Assembly (NCBI GenBank): GCA_022865365.1
Contig: JALHSW010000141.1
Span: forward strand, 1-6,164
DNA length: 6,164 bases
Direction: 5' to 3'
Source: Acidimicrobiia bacterium
Lineage (GTDB): Bacteria; Actinomycetota; Acidimicrobiia; IMCC26256; PALSA-555
In this document: positions 1 to 5,680 of the stretch, one piece after another
Numbering within the stretch: the first letter of the stretch is position 1
Layout: each line of letters begins with the position of its first letter
Notes under the pieces: generated by a model
Told to the model about the DNA's origin: nothing
Databases searched by the model: none
The model's input: the letters and a program-made list of their open reading frames with translations, nothing else
Made by a program: the position numbers and the translations under genes

Positions 1-165
1 ACCCGCGGTCGTCTTGGTCGGTACCACCGTGGGCTCCTGGGCAGGCCCGTTCGAGCCGAGGTCGAACTCCATCTCGCCGAGTGTCCTCCTTGTACCTCGT
101 GCTATGCGCAGCTCATCGAGCTGTACGGCCATCGCCTGGGCCGTCCGCCGAAGGACCAGAAGTGA
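1..165 (+). CDS. C-terminal end of a zf-HC2 / anti-sigma-factor zinc-finger protein (partial, runs off left edge)
   Basis: Reading from base 1 gives 54 residues before a TGA at 163-165, with no in-frame ATG, GTG or TTG, so the start lies upstream of the window. The fragment contains HLAECPPC, with His24, Cys28 and Cys31 of the visible part. This is the H-x3-C-x2-C signature of the ZAS / zf-HC2 fold, and it is preceded by the usual spaced L, Y, G and charged R-x-EVE pattern. A third cysteine (Cys34) follows closely. Only about 23 residues follow the motif, and they are polar and basic (ending PPKDQK) with no membrane helix. This suits a small soluble zf-HC2 protein of the kind often encoded next to ECF sigma factors, where it binds and inhibits the sigma factor. 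The stop overlaps the GTG start of the next gene (GTGA at 162-165). The family assignment rests on one motif; the sigma-factor partner is inferred and not visible. Confidence 0.6.
   Translation, partial: TRGRLGRYHRGLLGRPVRAEVELHLAECPPCTSCYAQLIELYGHRLGRPPKDQK
151..155 (+). promoter_or_regulatory. Ribosome binding site deciding the GTG-162 start
   Basis: AAGGA lies six bases before the GTG at 162. This favours GTG-162 over the in-frame GTG at 81, which has no comparable purine-rich site and would add 27 residues unlike a membrane-protein N-terminus. The site sits inside the last codons of the upstream zinc-finger gene, as expected for coupled translation. Confidence 0.55.
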
Positions 166-1352
166 CCGAGCCAGGCATAGCCAGCAAGTTGAGCGTTCTT
201 GAGGCTCACAGAGCAACCTCCTCAAAGCGGTTTTACGTCGTCGTCGTCGCGTGCTGCACCATTCTGGGTGTAGGTATCGCTTCTTCGCTCGTGATGGCCA
301 CTGATCAGCGAGATTGGGGTGTACTGCTCGCGCTCGGAGCACTGTTCGTCGTTGCCGAGAACCGCGACCGCGTCTTCACGGACGAGACAGGACTGAGCGG
401 AAGCATCGCCGTCGCGTTGGCTGCCGCGTTCTATTTCGGAGTGCGGGGTTGGGAAGGAGGCGCATTCCTCGTTTGCATCACGGGTGGTTTGTACCTGCCA
501 CACCTCAGGGCGAAGGAGTGGGCGAAGGCCGCTGGCAACGCTGCGTGTTTCGGCGTCTCCGGTGTAGTCGCTGCAGCCGTTGTCGGTGTATGCGTCGAAG
601 TTGGAGTATCCCCGACGATTCTGGCGTTCGTGGGTGTTCCCGCAGCACTCACATATTGGGCTGTCAACAGTGTGCTGCTGGCGCTCGCGATGACCGCTCT
701 CCGGGGCGGCAGGGTTTCAGCGAACGCGTGGGGTCTCATCAAGTCGGACACTGTCATGCTGATATTCGCGGTTGGCGGCGCGTTGTGCGGTTTGGTCATG
801 ACCGATGTCGGCACGTGGACGGGGATCGCCGCTCTTACGGCGTCGCTCGTTGCCCTCGACGTGTTCGTGATCTCGGTCCCGGCGGGTCCAGCGGTTCTGC
901 GCTCGGCGTGGAAGATGTTGCTGGGTCGGGTGATCGGCGGAGCTGTATCCGGTCTCGTTGCTGTCGCACTGACGGTGTCGCTCTCGGGAGCGGTGGGGGG
1001 TGCAGTTGCCGGACTGGTCGGCGGCATCGTGCTGGGGACCATCATCGTCGTGGGGATCGCTGTCGCGCGGCTGGCGGGTGCACGCCATTCCATCGATCCG
1101 TCGCTGCTCGCCGGCTTCGCGCTCGCCGAGCTCCCGTTGATCGCCATCGCGGCCATTGCGGGCGTCGTCGCTGCGCTCGCGGGCGCGGACGCCGGATTCC
1201 TGGTTGCCTCGGTGCTCGTCATCCTCGGGTCGATCGGCGCCGCATGGCGACGGCGTCACGAAGGAGGGGTTCAGGTCGACGACGACGTCCTGCTCGCGGC
1301 GGTGACCGAAGCGATCCTCGACGGCATGCCGGACCCCGCTCCGCGACGCTGA
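162..1352 (+). CDS. Polytopic integral membrane protein, about 12 helices, unknown function
   Basis: From GTG-162 the product is 396 residues. A charged cytoplasmic start (residues 1-23) is followed by about twelve hydrophobic segments, near residues 24-43, 52-66, 80-93, 98-112, 127-148, 151-175, 196-214, 220-240, 255-275, 278-303, 315-341 and 346-362. The C-terminal tail is polar and ends with an acidic stretch (VDDD near 372-375). The first half loosely resembles the multi-helix membrane domains found before HD-GYP or GGDEF output domains in actinobacteria, including the short hydrophilic loop leading into a helix with an asparagine (residues 113-130). Here no enzymatic output domain follows. 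The second half is rich in G-x3-G spacing (259-303), suggesting tightly packed helices. Transporter-specific motifs are not evident. The start is chosen because AAGGA precedes it and because it overlaps the upstream stop as GTGA. By eye, the first 700 bases look less GC-rich in codon use than the downstream genes. The coding frame is solid; the function is not known. Confidence 0.8.
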   Translation: MTEPGIASKLSVLEAHRATSSKRFYVVVVACCTILGVGIASSLVMATDQRDWGVLLALGALFVVAENRDRVFTDETGLSGSIAVALAAAFYFGVRGWEGGAFLVCITGGLYLPHLRAKEWAKAAGNAACFGVSGVVAAAVVGVCVEVGVSPTILAFVGVPAALTYWAVNSVLLALAMTALRGGRVSANAWGLIKSDTVMLIFAVGGALCGLVMTDVGTWTGIAALTASLVALDVFVISVPAGPAVLRSAWKMLLGRVIGGAVSGLVAVALTVSLSGAVGGAVAGLVGGIVLGTIIVVGIAVARLAGARHSIDPSLLAGFALAELPLIAIAAIAGVVAALAGADAGFLVASVLVILGSIGAAWRRRHEGGVQVDDDVLLAAVTEAILDGMPDPAPRR

Positions 1353-1384
1353 CCGACGGGCCCAGCCCCTTCGGGATGCCGCGC

Positions 1385-1389
1385 GAGGA
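1385..1389 (+). promoter_or_regulatory. Ribosome binding site for the acyl-CoA carboxylase beta gene
   Basis: GAGGA lies seven bases before the ATG at 1397. The in-frame ATG at 1376 has no such site, so 1397 is preferred. Only 44 bases separate this gene from the membrane-protein stop, and no clear promoter or terminator is visible between them. Confidence 0.5.
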
Positions 1390-1396
1390 TGGCCGC

Positions 1397-3004
1397 ATGA
1401 GCGAGACCCAGGACGAACAGCAGCGAGCGAGGCCGACCGGCGGCGGGGACGTCCACGAGTGGGGTCCACTGGTCGAGGACCTCGCCACTCGCCGAGCGCG
1501 TGCGCTCGAGATGGGCGGGGACGATCGGGTCGAACGTCAGCGTTCGCTCGGCAAGCTCACGGTTCGTGAACGACTCGACCTGCTCCTCGATGGTGGAACC
1601 TGGGTCGAGTACGGGATGCTCGCCGACAGCATGGATGCCGCCTACGCGGATCGATACATGGCGGCCGATGGTGTCGTCACGGGCATCGGGGAGATCGACG
1701 GGCGTCGCGTCGCAATCGCGGCGTACGACTTCACCGTCCTGGCCGGATCGATGGGCCGGGTCGGCGAGCAGAAGGTGAGGCGGATGCGTGAACTCGCGCT
1801 CCGCCAGCGGATCCCGATGGTGTGGTTGCTCGACTCGGCCGGAGCGCGGATCCAATCCGACGCCGGCTCGACGTTCGCCGGGGCCGGCGATCTCTTCCGC
1901 GAGCAGGTGGCGATGAGCGGGGTCGTGCCGATGGTCGCGGCGATGCTCGGTCACTGCGCAGCAGGTACGGCCTACATCCCGGGGCTCGCCGACTTCGTGC
2001 CGATGGTGAAGGGCACATCCTCCATGGCGCTGGGCGGGCGGCACCTCGTGAAGGCGGCCGTCGGCGAGGACGTGACCGAAGAGGAGATGGGTGGTTCCGC
2101 GGTACACACGAAGGTGTCCGGTTGTGCCGATCTCGAGGTCGGCGACGATCGAGAATGCCTCGAGATCGTGCGGAAGTACCTGTCGTACTTCCCGTCGCAC
2201 AACCGGGAAGCCCCGCCCGTTCGAGCCACGACCGATCCGGTCGACCGGAGAGTGACCGAGCTCTACGAGATCGTTCCGACCGCGCCCCGACGCGCCTACG
2301 ACATACGGAAGGCGATCGTGGCGATCGTCGACGACGGCGACGTGCTCTGGATCAAGCCGGACTGGGCGAAGAACCTGGTGACCGGACTCGCAAGGGTAGG
2401 CGGTACCGCGGTCGGCATCGTCGCGAACCAGCCGATGGTGCTCGGTGGCGCACTCGACGTGAACGCGGCAGACAAGGCCGCCCGCTTCGTGTGGCTCTGC
2501 GATGCCTTCAACATCCCCCTCGTGTTCCTCCACGACGTTCCCGGCTTCATCGTCGGCTCTGCGGTCGAGAAGCAGGGGATCATCCGCCACGGAGCAAAGA
2601 TGCTGTTCGCGGTCAGTGAGGCGACGGTGCCCAAGATCAGTGTCGTGATGCGCAAGAGCTACGGCGCGGGCTACTTCGTGATGAACGGATACGCCTACGA
2701 GCCCGACTATCTCGTGGCATGGCCCACCGCTGAGATCGCGGTGATGGGTCCAGACGGCGCCGTCAACATCATTCACCGCAAGACACTCGACGCGGTCCCC
2801 GAGGACGAGCGGGCCGCCAAGCGCCTCGAGCTTGCCGAGGAGATCCGGCAGAACATCGATCCGTACCTCGCCGCCGGGCACGCCTTCGTCGACGAGGTGA
2901 TCGATCCGGCCGACACCCGCCACGCGATCTGGCTCGGGCTCGAAGCCTCGAGCAACAAGCGCGTCGATCGTCCGTGGCGCAAGCATGGGGTTCTGCCGGT
3001 CTGA
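1397..3004 (+). CDS. Acyl-CoA carboxylase carboxyltransferase (beta) subunit
   Basis: This 535-residue protein has the length and motifs of the PccB/AccD-type carboxyltransferases, which move CO2 from carboxybiotin to an acyl-CoA in the cytoplasm. The N-terminal half carries GKLTVRERLDLLLD (52-65), DSAGARIQ (146-153) and the first oxyanion-hole region GHCAAGTAY (185-193). The C-terminal half carries ANQPMVLGGALD (343-354), DKAARFVWLCDAFNIPLV (359-376), VPGF (381-384), GIIRHGAKML (394-403), the second oxyanion region YGAGY (422-426) and AWPTAEIAVMGPDGAVNIIHR (441-461). The exact substrate cannot be read off. The residue aligned with the known specificity position of Streptomyces PccB/AccB (Asp for propionyl-CoA, Ile for broader use) is Phe427 here. 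A free-standing biotin carrier lies two genes downstream, but no biotin carboxylase is present, so the holoenzyme needs an alpha subunit from elsewhere. ATG-1397 is chosen for its GAGGA site; ATG-1376 is the alternative. A related decarboxylase subunit (methylmalonyl- or glutaconyl-CoA type) is less likely but possible. Confidence 0.93.
   Translation: MSETQDEQQRARPTGGGDVHEWGPLVEDLATRRARALEMGGDDRVERQRSLGKLTVRERLDLLLDGGTWVEYGMLADSMDAAYADRYMAADGVVTGIGEIDGRRVAIAAYDFTVLAGSMGRVGEQKVRRMRELALRQRIPMVWLLDSAGARIQSDAGSTFAGAGDLFREQVAMSGVVPMVAAMLGHCAAGTAYIPGLADFVPMVKGTSSMALGGRHLVKAAVGEDVTEEEMGGSAVHTKVSGCADLEVGDDRECLEIVRKYLSYFPSHNREAPPVRATTDPVDRRVTELYEIVPTAPRRAYDIRKAIVAIVDDGDVLWIKPDWAKNLVTGLARVGGTAVGIVANQPMVLGGALDVNAADKAARFVWLCDAFNIPLVFLHDVPGFIVGSAVEKQGIIRHGAKMLFAVSEATVPKISVVMRKSYGAGYFVMNGYAYEPDYLVAWPTAEIAVMGPDGAVNIIHRKTLDAVPEDERAAKRLELAEEIRQNIDPYLAAGHAFVDEVIDPADTRHAIWLGLEASSNKRVDRPWRKHGVLPV
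2128..2168. repeat. 11-bp perfect inverted repeat inside the carboxyltransferase gene
   Basis: CGATCTCGAGG at 2128-2138 is the exact reverse complement of CCTCGAGATCG at 2158-2168, with a 19-base spacer. Both arms lie in coding sequence (DLE and LEI codons), so the repeat may be a by-product of codon choice. It could form a stem in the mRNA. No U-run follows, so it is not a typical terminator. Confidence 0.4.
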
Positions 3005-4249
3005 GCTCACCACCGACATCACGGCTCGGATCGCGGTATTGGCGCGTCTGGCTCGCGACGTCGCTCTCGAACCTCGGCGATGGTCTCACCCTCGTCGCGA
3101 TGCCGCTGCTCGCAGCATCCTTCACGCGTGACCCGATCACGATCGCGGGAATCGGGGTGTTCACCCCACTGGCGAAGATCGTCGTGTCGCTCGGCGGTGG
3201 CGTGCTCGTGGATCGCAGCGACCGGCGACGGCTCATGCTCGGCGCCGACATCCTGCGCCTGGTCGTGATGGTTGCGTTCGCAGCGCTCGTCGTGTCGGAT
3301 CAGGTGTCGTTCGCCGTCGTGTACGCGGTCGTGTTCATGCTGGCGATCGGCGAGTTCCTCTATGACACGTCGGCGACCGCGATCGTGCGTGACGTCGTCC
3401 CGCGGGGACGCCTCACGACTGCGAATGGTTGGCTCTACGCCGCGGAGGACGGCGCGCAGGACCTCGCCGCTCCACCGCTCGGGGCTGTGCTCTTCACGCT
3501 GGCCATCTGGCTCCCGTTCGTCGTCGACGCCGTCTCGTTCGCGGTCTCTGCGCTTCTCGTGCTGACGCTGCGGGGCCACTTCCGAGCCGAGCGCCCCGAG
3601 CAGCCCACGTCGGTGCGCGTCGAGCTCCGGGACGGCTTCGACTTCATCCGGCGACGCCCCTTCTTCCGGGCCGCGGCGGTGGTGTGGTCGACGCTCGGCT
3701 TCGCGCTGGGGGCTCGCGCTCGCGACGCTCGTTCTGTTCGTGCTCCAGACCCTGGGCGGTGGATCGCTGGGGTTCGCTGCCGTGGTCACCGCTGGCGCCG
3801 TCGGCGTCGTGGTCGGCAACCTCTTCGCCGGCCGGCTCGAACGCAAGCTCCGGCCCGGCGGCTTGCTCGTCAGCGCCGTGACTCTCGGCGGTGTCGCGCT
3901 GCTCGCAACCGGTACCGCCCCAGCGCTCGGCGTCGCGGCACTGGCCCAGGGAGTGTGGGGGATGGGTTTCGCACTCGCGAACACCGAGATGGTGTCCATC
4001 CGTCAGCGCTTGGTGCCGGACGCGCTCCTGGGACGAGTCACCGGGGTGTTCGGTCTGGCCAGCTGCGTGGGCATGGTCGTCGGCGCGGTGACCGGGGGGC
4101 TGCTGACCGACCTCGGGACCCCCCGCGTCCCGCTGCTGGTCGCCGGCGTCGTGCAACTGGGCGCAGGCCTGGGGTGGTGGCTTCTCCTTCGGGTGTCGGG
4201 TGGGGTGGAGGGTGGGTCCGAGCCCGACGATGGGAGCCCTGCGGCCTGA
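2974..4249 (+). CDS. MFS efflux transporter (DHA3 / MFS_3-like), interrupted by a single-base frameshift
   Basis: The coding signal runs in one frame from GTG-2974 to about 3708 (residues 1-245) and resumes in the next frame from 3710 to the TGA at 4247-4249 (179 residues), giving about 424 residues when joined. That is normal for a 12-helix major facilitator. The first half has TM1 (about 22-45), the motif A loop GVLVDRSDRRRLMLG (76-90) between TM2 and TM3, and the FLYDTSATAIVRDVVPRGRL segment (128-147) and VDAVSFAVSALLVLTLRG (184-201) typical of drug or metabolite exporters related to EntS and macrolide pumps. The second half resumes with GLALATLVLFVLQTLGG as TM7 and carries RQRLVPDALLGRVTGVFG before TM11. 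The gene overlaps the carboxyltransferase by 31 bases, and no other ATG, GTG or TTG in frame precedes TM1. No ribosome site is visible, so coupled translation is likely. The substrate is unknown; the position between two carboxylase genes hints at a lipid or acid product. The open frame that continues past 3712 to 4563 is not genuine protein. The gene may be intact in the organism if the extra G is a sequencing error. Confidence 0.82.
3708..3712 (+). other. Frameshift site: run of five G in the MFS gene
   Basis: Before this run the hydrophobic MFS sequence ends ...STLGFAL; after it the same helix continues as GLALATLVLFVLQ one frame over. Removing one G from the run joins both halves without a gap. 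Options are a homopolymer sequencing or assembly error, a real inactivating mutation, or slippage. The first is the simplest. Confidence 0.8.
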
Positions 4250-4253
4250 CCGC

Positions 4254-4259
4254 TACGCT
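4254..4259 (+). promoter_or_regulatory. Candidate -10 box of a leaderless promoter for the biotin carrier gene
   Basis: TACGCT matches the actinobacterial TANNNT -10 pattern and ends eight bases before the ATG at 4268. A transcript starting about seven bases after the box would begin at or next to the ATG. There is no purine-rich ribosome site before this ATG, which fits leaderless initiation. No convincing -35 element is seen. The box lies just past the stop of the MFS gene, so the carrier and crotonase genes may be transcribed independently of the upstream genes. Confidence 0.45.
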
Positions 4260-4267
4260 GCCGCGCC

Positions 4268-4486
4268 ATGCACGAGATCCGGGCCGAGATCACGGCGAAT
4301 GTGTGGCAGGTCAGCGTCGACGAGGGCCAGCTGGTGGCAGAAGGCGACCAGCTCGTCATCCTGGAGTCGATGAAGATGGAGATCCCCGTCATCACCGAGG
4401 TCCCCGGTGTCGTGCGCGAGCTCCACGTCGAACCCAACGATGTGGTGCAAGAAGGGGACGTGATCGCGCTCATCGACGAGTCCTGA
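4268..4486 (+). CDS. Free-standing biotin carboxyl carrier protein (biotinyl/lipoyl-attachment domain)
   Basis: At 72 residues this protein is a single biotinyl domain. It contains ESMKMEIPV (33-41), and Lys36 within the MKM motif is the biotinylated residue in this family. The hammerhead fold is supported by the paired strands around VDEGQLVAEGDQLVIL (17-32) and the symmetric repeat VEPNDVVQEGDVIALID (54-70). Size and sequence closely recall the small mycobacterial carrier TB7.3 (Rv3221c). It would carry carboxybiotin between a biotin carboxylase and a carboxyltransferase in the cytoplasm; the beta subunit encoded at 1397-3004 is the obvious candidate partner, though the pairing is inferred. 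Many actinobacterial carboxylases fuse this domain to the biotin carboxylase; here it stands alone. The gene begins 18 bases after the MFS stop, with a probable leaderless promoter, and its stop is one base before the next gene's GTG. A lipoyl domain is unlikely because MKM favours biotin. Confidence 0.93.
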   Translation: MHEIRAEITANVWQVSVDEGQLVAEGDQLVILESMKMEIPVITEVPGVVRELHVEPNDVVQEGDVIALIDES

Positions 4487-4487
4487 C

Positions 4488-5270
4488 GTGCCCATCCTCT
4501 GGGAGGTCAAGGCCGGCGTCGGCATCGCCTGCATCGACCGACCCGAGAGGCGGAACGCCCTGAACGCAGGTCTCTGCGGTGACCTCCTCGCTCGGCTGCA
4601 GGAGCATCCTGATCTGGGCGCGGTCGTCATCGGGGGCACCGGTGACCGTGCATTCTGTGCAGGCGCCGATCTCGGTCGTCGGGCGGCCGACACCGAACCT
4701 GGTGGGCTCGAGCACGGAGGGGGTGACACCTTCCGACCCGCGTTCGAGGAGCTGCTCGACGCCATCGTCGAATATCCCGCGCCGGTGATCGCCGCGGTGA
4801 ACGGCGCCGCGCTCGGCGCGGGCATGCAGCTCGCGGTCGCGTCTGATCTCCGCGTCGTCGCGCCCGGGGCCCGATTCGGCCTCCCGGCAGGCCGTCTCGG
4901 CGTGGTCATCAGCGCGGCGAACGTCCGCCGCCTCGTGCTCACGGTTGGCCAACCGACCGCTCGCGACGTGCTCCTCACGGCGTGCACGCTCGACATCGAC
5001 GAAGCCGAACGCGTCGGGTTGGTGCAGCGGCGAGCGGTCGACGCCGTCGCCGGCGCTACCGAGCTCGCAGAGGAGGTCGCGCAGCTCGCACCCCTGAGCG
5101 TCCGGGGCCACAAGCACGCGCTGAACGTCGTCGCGGCGACATCGAGGATTCCCGCTGTCGAGGTCGAGGAGCTCGGCCGACGGGAGTCAGAGGCCTTCGC
5201 CAGCCGCGACCTGCAAGAGGGACTCGCCGCGTTCGCCGAGAAGCGCCCGCCGACCTTCGAGGGTCGCTAG
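4488..5270 (+). CDS. Enoyl-CoA hydratase/isomerase (crotonase) family protein, EchA6-like, lacking both catalytic glutamates
   Basis: The 260-residue length and fold motifs are those of the crotonase superfamily: RPERRNALN (18-26), the oxyanion-hole segment FCAGADL (56-62), and NGAALGAGMQLAVASDLRV (105-123). In active hydratases, one catalytic Glu sits in the G-x-E-L-A segment and the other in the FGxPE segment. Here these positions are Gln114 (GMQLA) and Ala134 (FGLPA), so ordinary water addition is unlikely. The Gln change, the RVVAP stretch (122-126) and the ending EKRPPTFEGR strongly recall mycobacterial EchA6, which is reported to bind long-chain acyl-CoA and feed it to mycolate synthesis rather than hydrate it. 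The GTG start follows the biotin carrier stop by one base (TGA-c-GTG), and no strong ribosome site is visible, so translation is probably coupled to the carrier. The role of acyl-CoA binding or delivery beside a carboxylase is inference. An isomerase or hydrolase using other residues remains possible. Confidence 0.9.
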   Translation: MPILWEVKAGVGIACIDRPERRNALNAGLCGDLLARLQEHPDLGAVVIGGTGDRAFCAGADLGRRAADTEPGGLEHGGGDTFRPAFEELLDAIVEYPAPVIAAVNGAALGAGMQLAVASDLRVVAPGARFGLPAGRLGVVISAANVRRLVLTVGQPTARDVLLTACTLDIDEAERVGLVQRRAVDAVAGATELAEEVAQLAPLSVRGHKHALNVVAATSRIPAVEVEELGRRESEAFASRDLQEGLAAFAEKRPPTFEGR

Positions 5271-5277
5271 GCGGCGG

Positions 5278-5667
5278 TCACTTCCGGTCGGCCTTGCACT
5301 GCTTGCGCAGGGTGTTGAAGCGTTTCGCCTGGTCGAAGAAGCGGACGGTGTTCGCCTTGGCCTGACCGAGGAGATCGCCTGCCGCGCCTACCTGGAGACC
5401 CTTGATCGCGTCGAGGGCCGCGGAGGCGTTGTCGGTGACGGCCGTCCCGGTCGCGAGCGCAACATCCGCGCGCTGGATCGTCTTGACGCACGATGCCGGG
5501 ACGCCGGCGGTATCGAGTACCGACTTCCCGAACGTCGTGCCGACGCCGATCCCGATGAGGAGCGACAACACTGTTGCAACCCAGCGGTTCTTGATGAGTC
5601 CCGACGACGCAGCCTTGGTCGACGACTCGGGCTTTGACTCGGACTTGGTAGAGGAACGCTCGGCCAT
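5278..5667 (-). CDS. Small membrane-anchored protein of unknown function, downstream of a sortase
   Basis: This 129-residue protein has a Ser/Thr/Lys/Glu-rich N-terminal tail (1-24), one hydrophobic helix (about 29-46) and a C-terminal domain of about 80 residues that looks alpha-helical (Ala-rich, AADLLGQAKA-like periodicity from 65 to 118). Two cysteines, Cys60 and Cys124, bracket that domain. By the positive-inside rule (KNR at 26-28) the domain is probably outside the cell, where the pair could form a disulfide. No signal-peptidase site and no LPxTG- or LAxTG-type sorting motif is seen, so it is not an obvious sortase substrate. The ATG at 5667 lies 13 bases after the sortase stop, indicating one operon. 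A TAGGTT box spanning that junction might also give it its own near-leaderless start, but this is weak. I do not recognise the family. Its stop faces the crotonase stop across 7 bases. Confidence 0.75.
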   Translation of the reverse strand: MAERSSTKSESKPESSTKAASSGLIKNRWVATVLSLLIGIGVGTTFGKSVLDTAGVPASCVKTIQRADVALATGTAVTDNASAALDAIKGLQVGAAGDLLGQAKANTVRFFDQAKRFNTLRKQCKADRK

Positions 5668-5680
5668 GTCGGGTCGGAAC

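Noticed and set aside
81..161. Earlier GTG start at 81 for the membrane protein
   Set aside because: It has no ribosome site and would overlap most of the visible zinc-finger tail; GTG-162 has AAGGA and a stop/start overlap.
431..1222. Minus-strand open frame rich in Thr/Ala/Pro opposite the membrane protein
   Set aside because: Composition is the antisense of Ala/Val/Gly codons and no motif or start signal supports it.
1366..1375. CCCCTTCGGG as a UUCG-type hairpin terminator between the membrane protein and carboxyltransferase genes
   Set aside because: The stem is only two to three base pairs and no T-run follows.
314..1396. Upstream in-frame extension of the carboxyltransferase frame
   Set aside because: The translation is Arg/Cys/Gly-rich noise overlapping the real membrane protein; the conserved family sequence begins only after ATG-1397.
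1271..3022. Long open frame on the minus strand (583 codons)
   Set aside because: It lies opposite the clearly recognisable carboxyltransferase, has low-complexity His/Asp/Arg-rich composition and no motif; it is an effect of GC-rich codon use.
3713..4563. Continuation of the first MFS frame to 4563
   Set aside because: After the G run this frame becomes Arg-rich without helices and overlaps the biotin carrier; the transporter continues in the adjacent frame.
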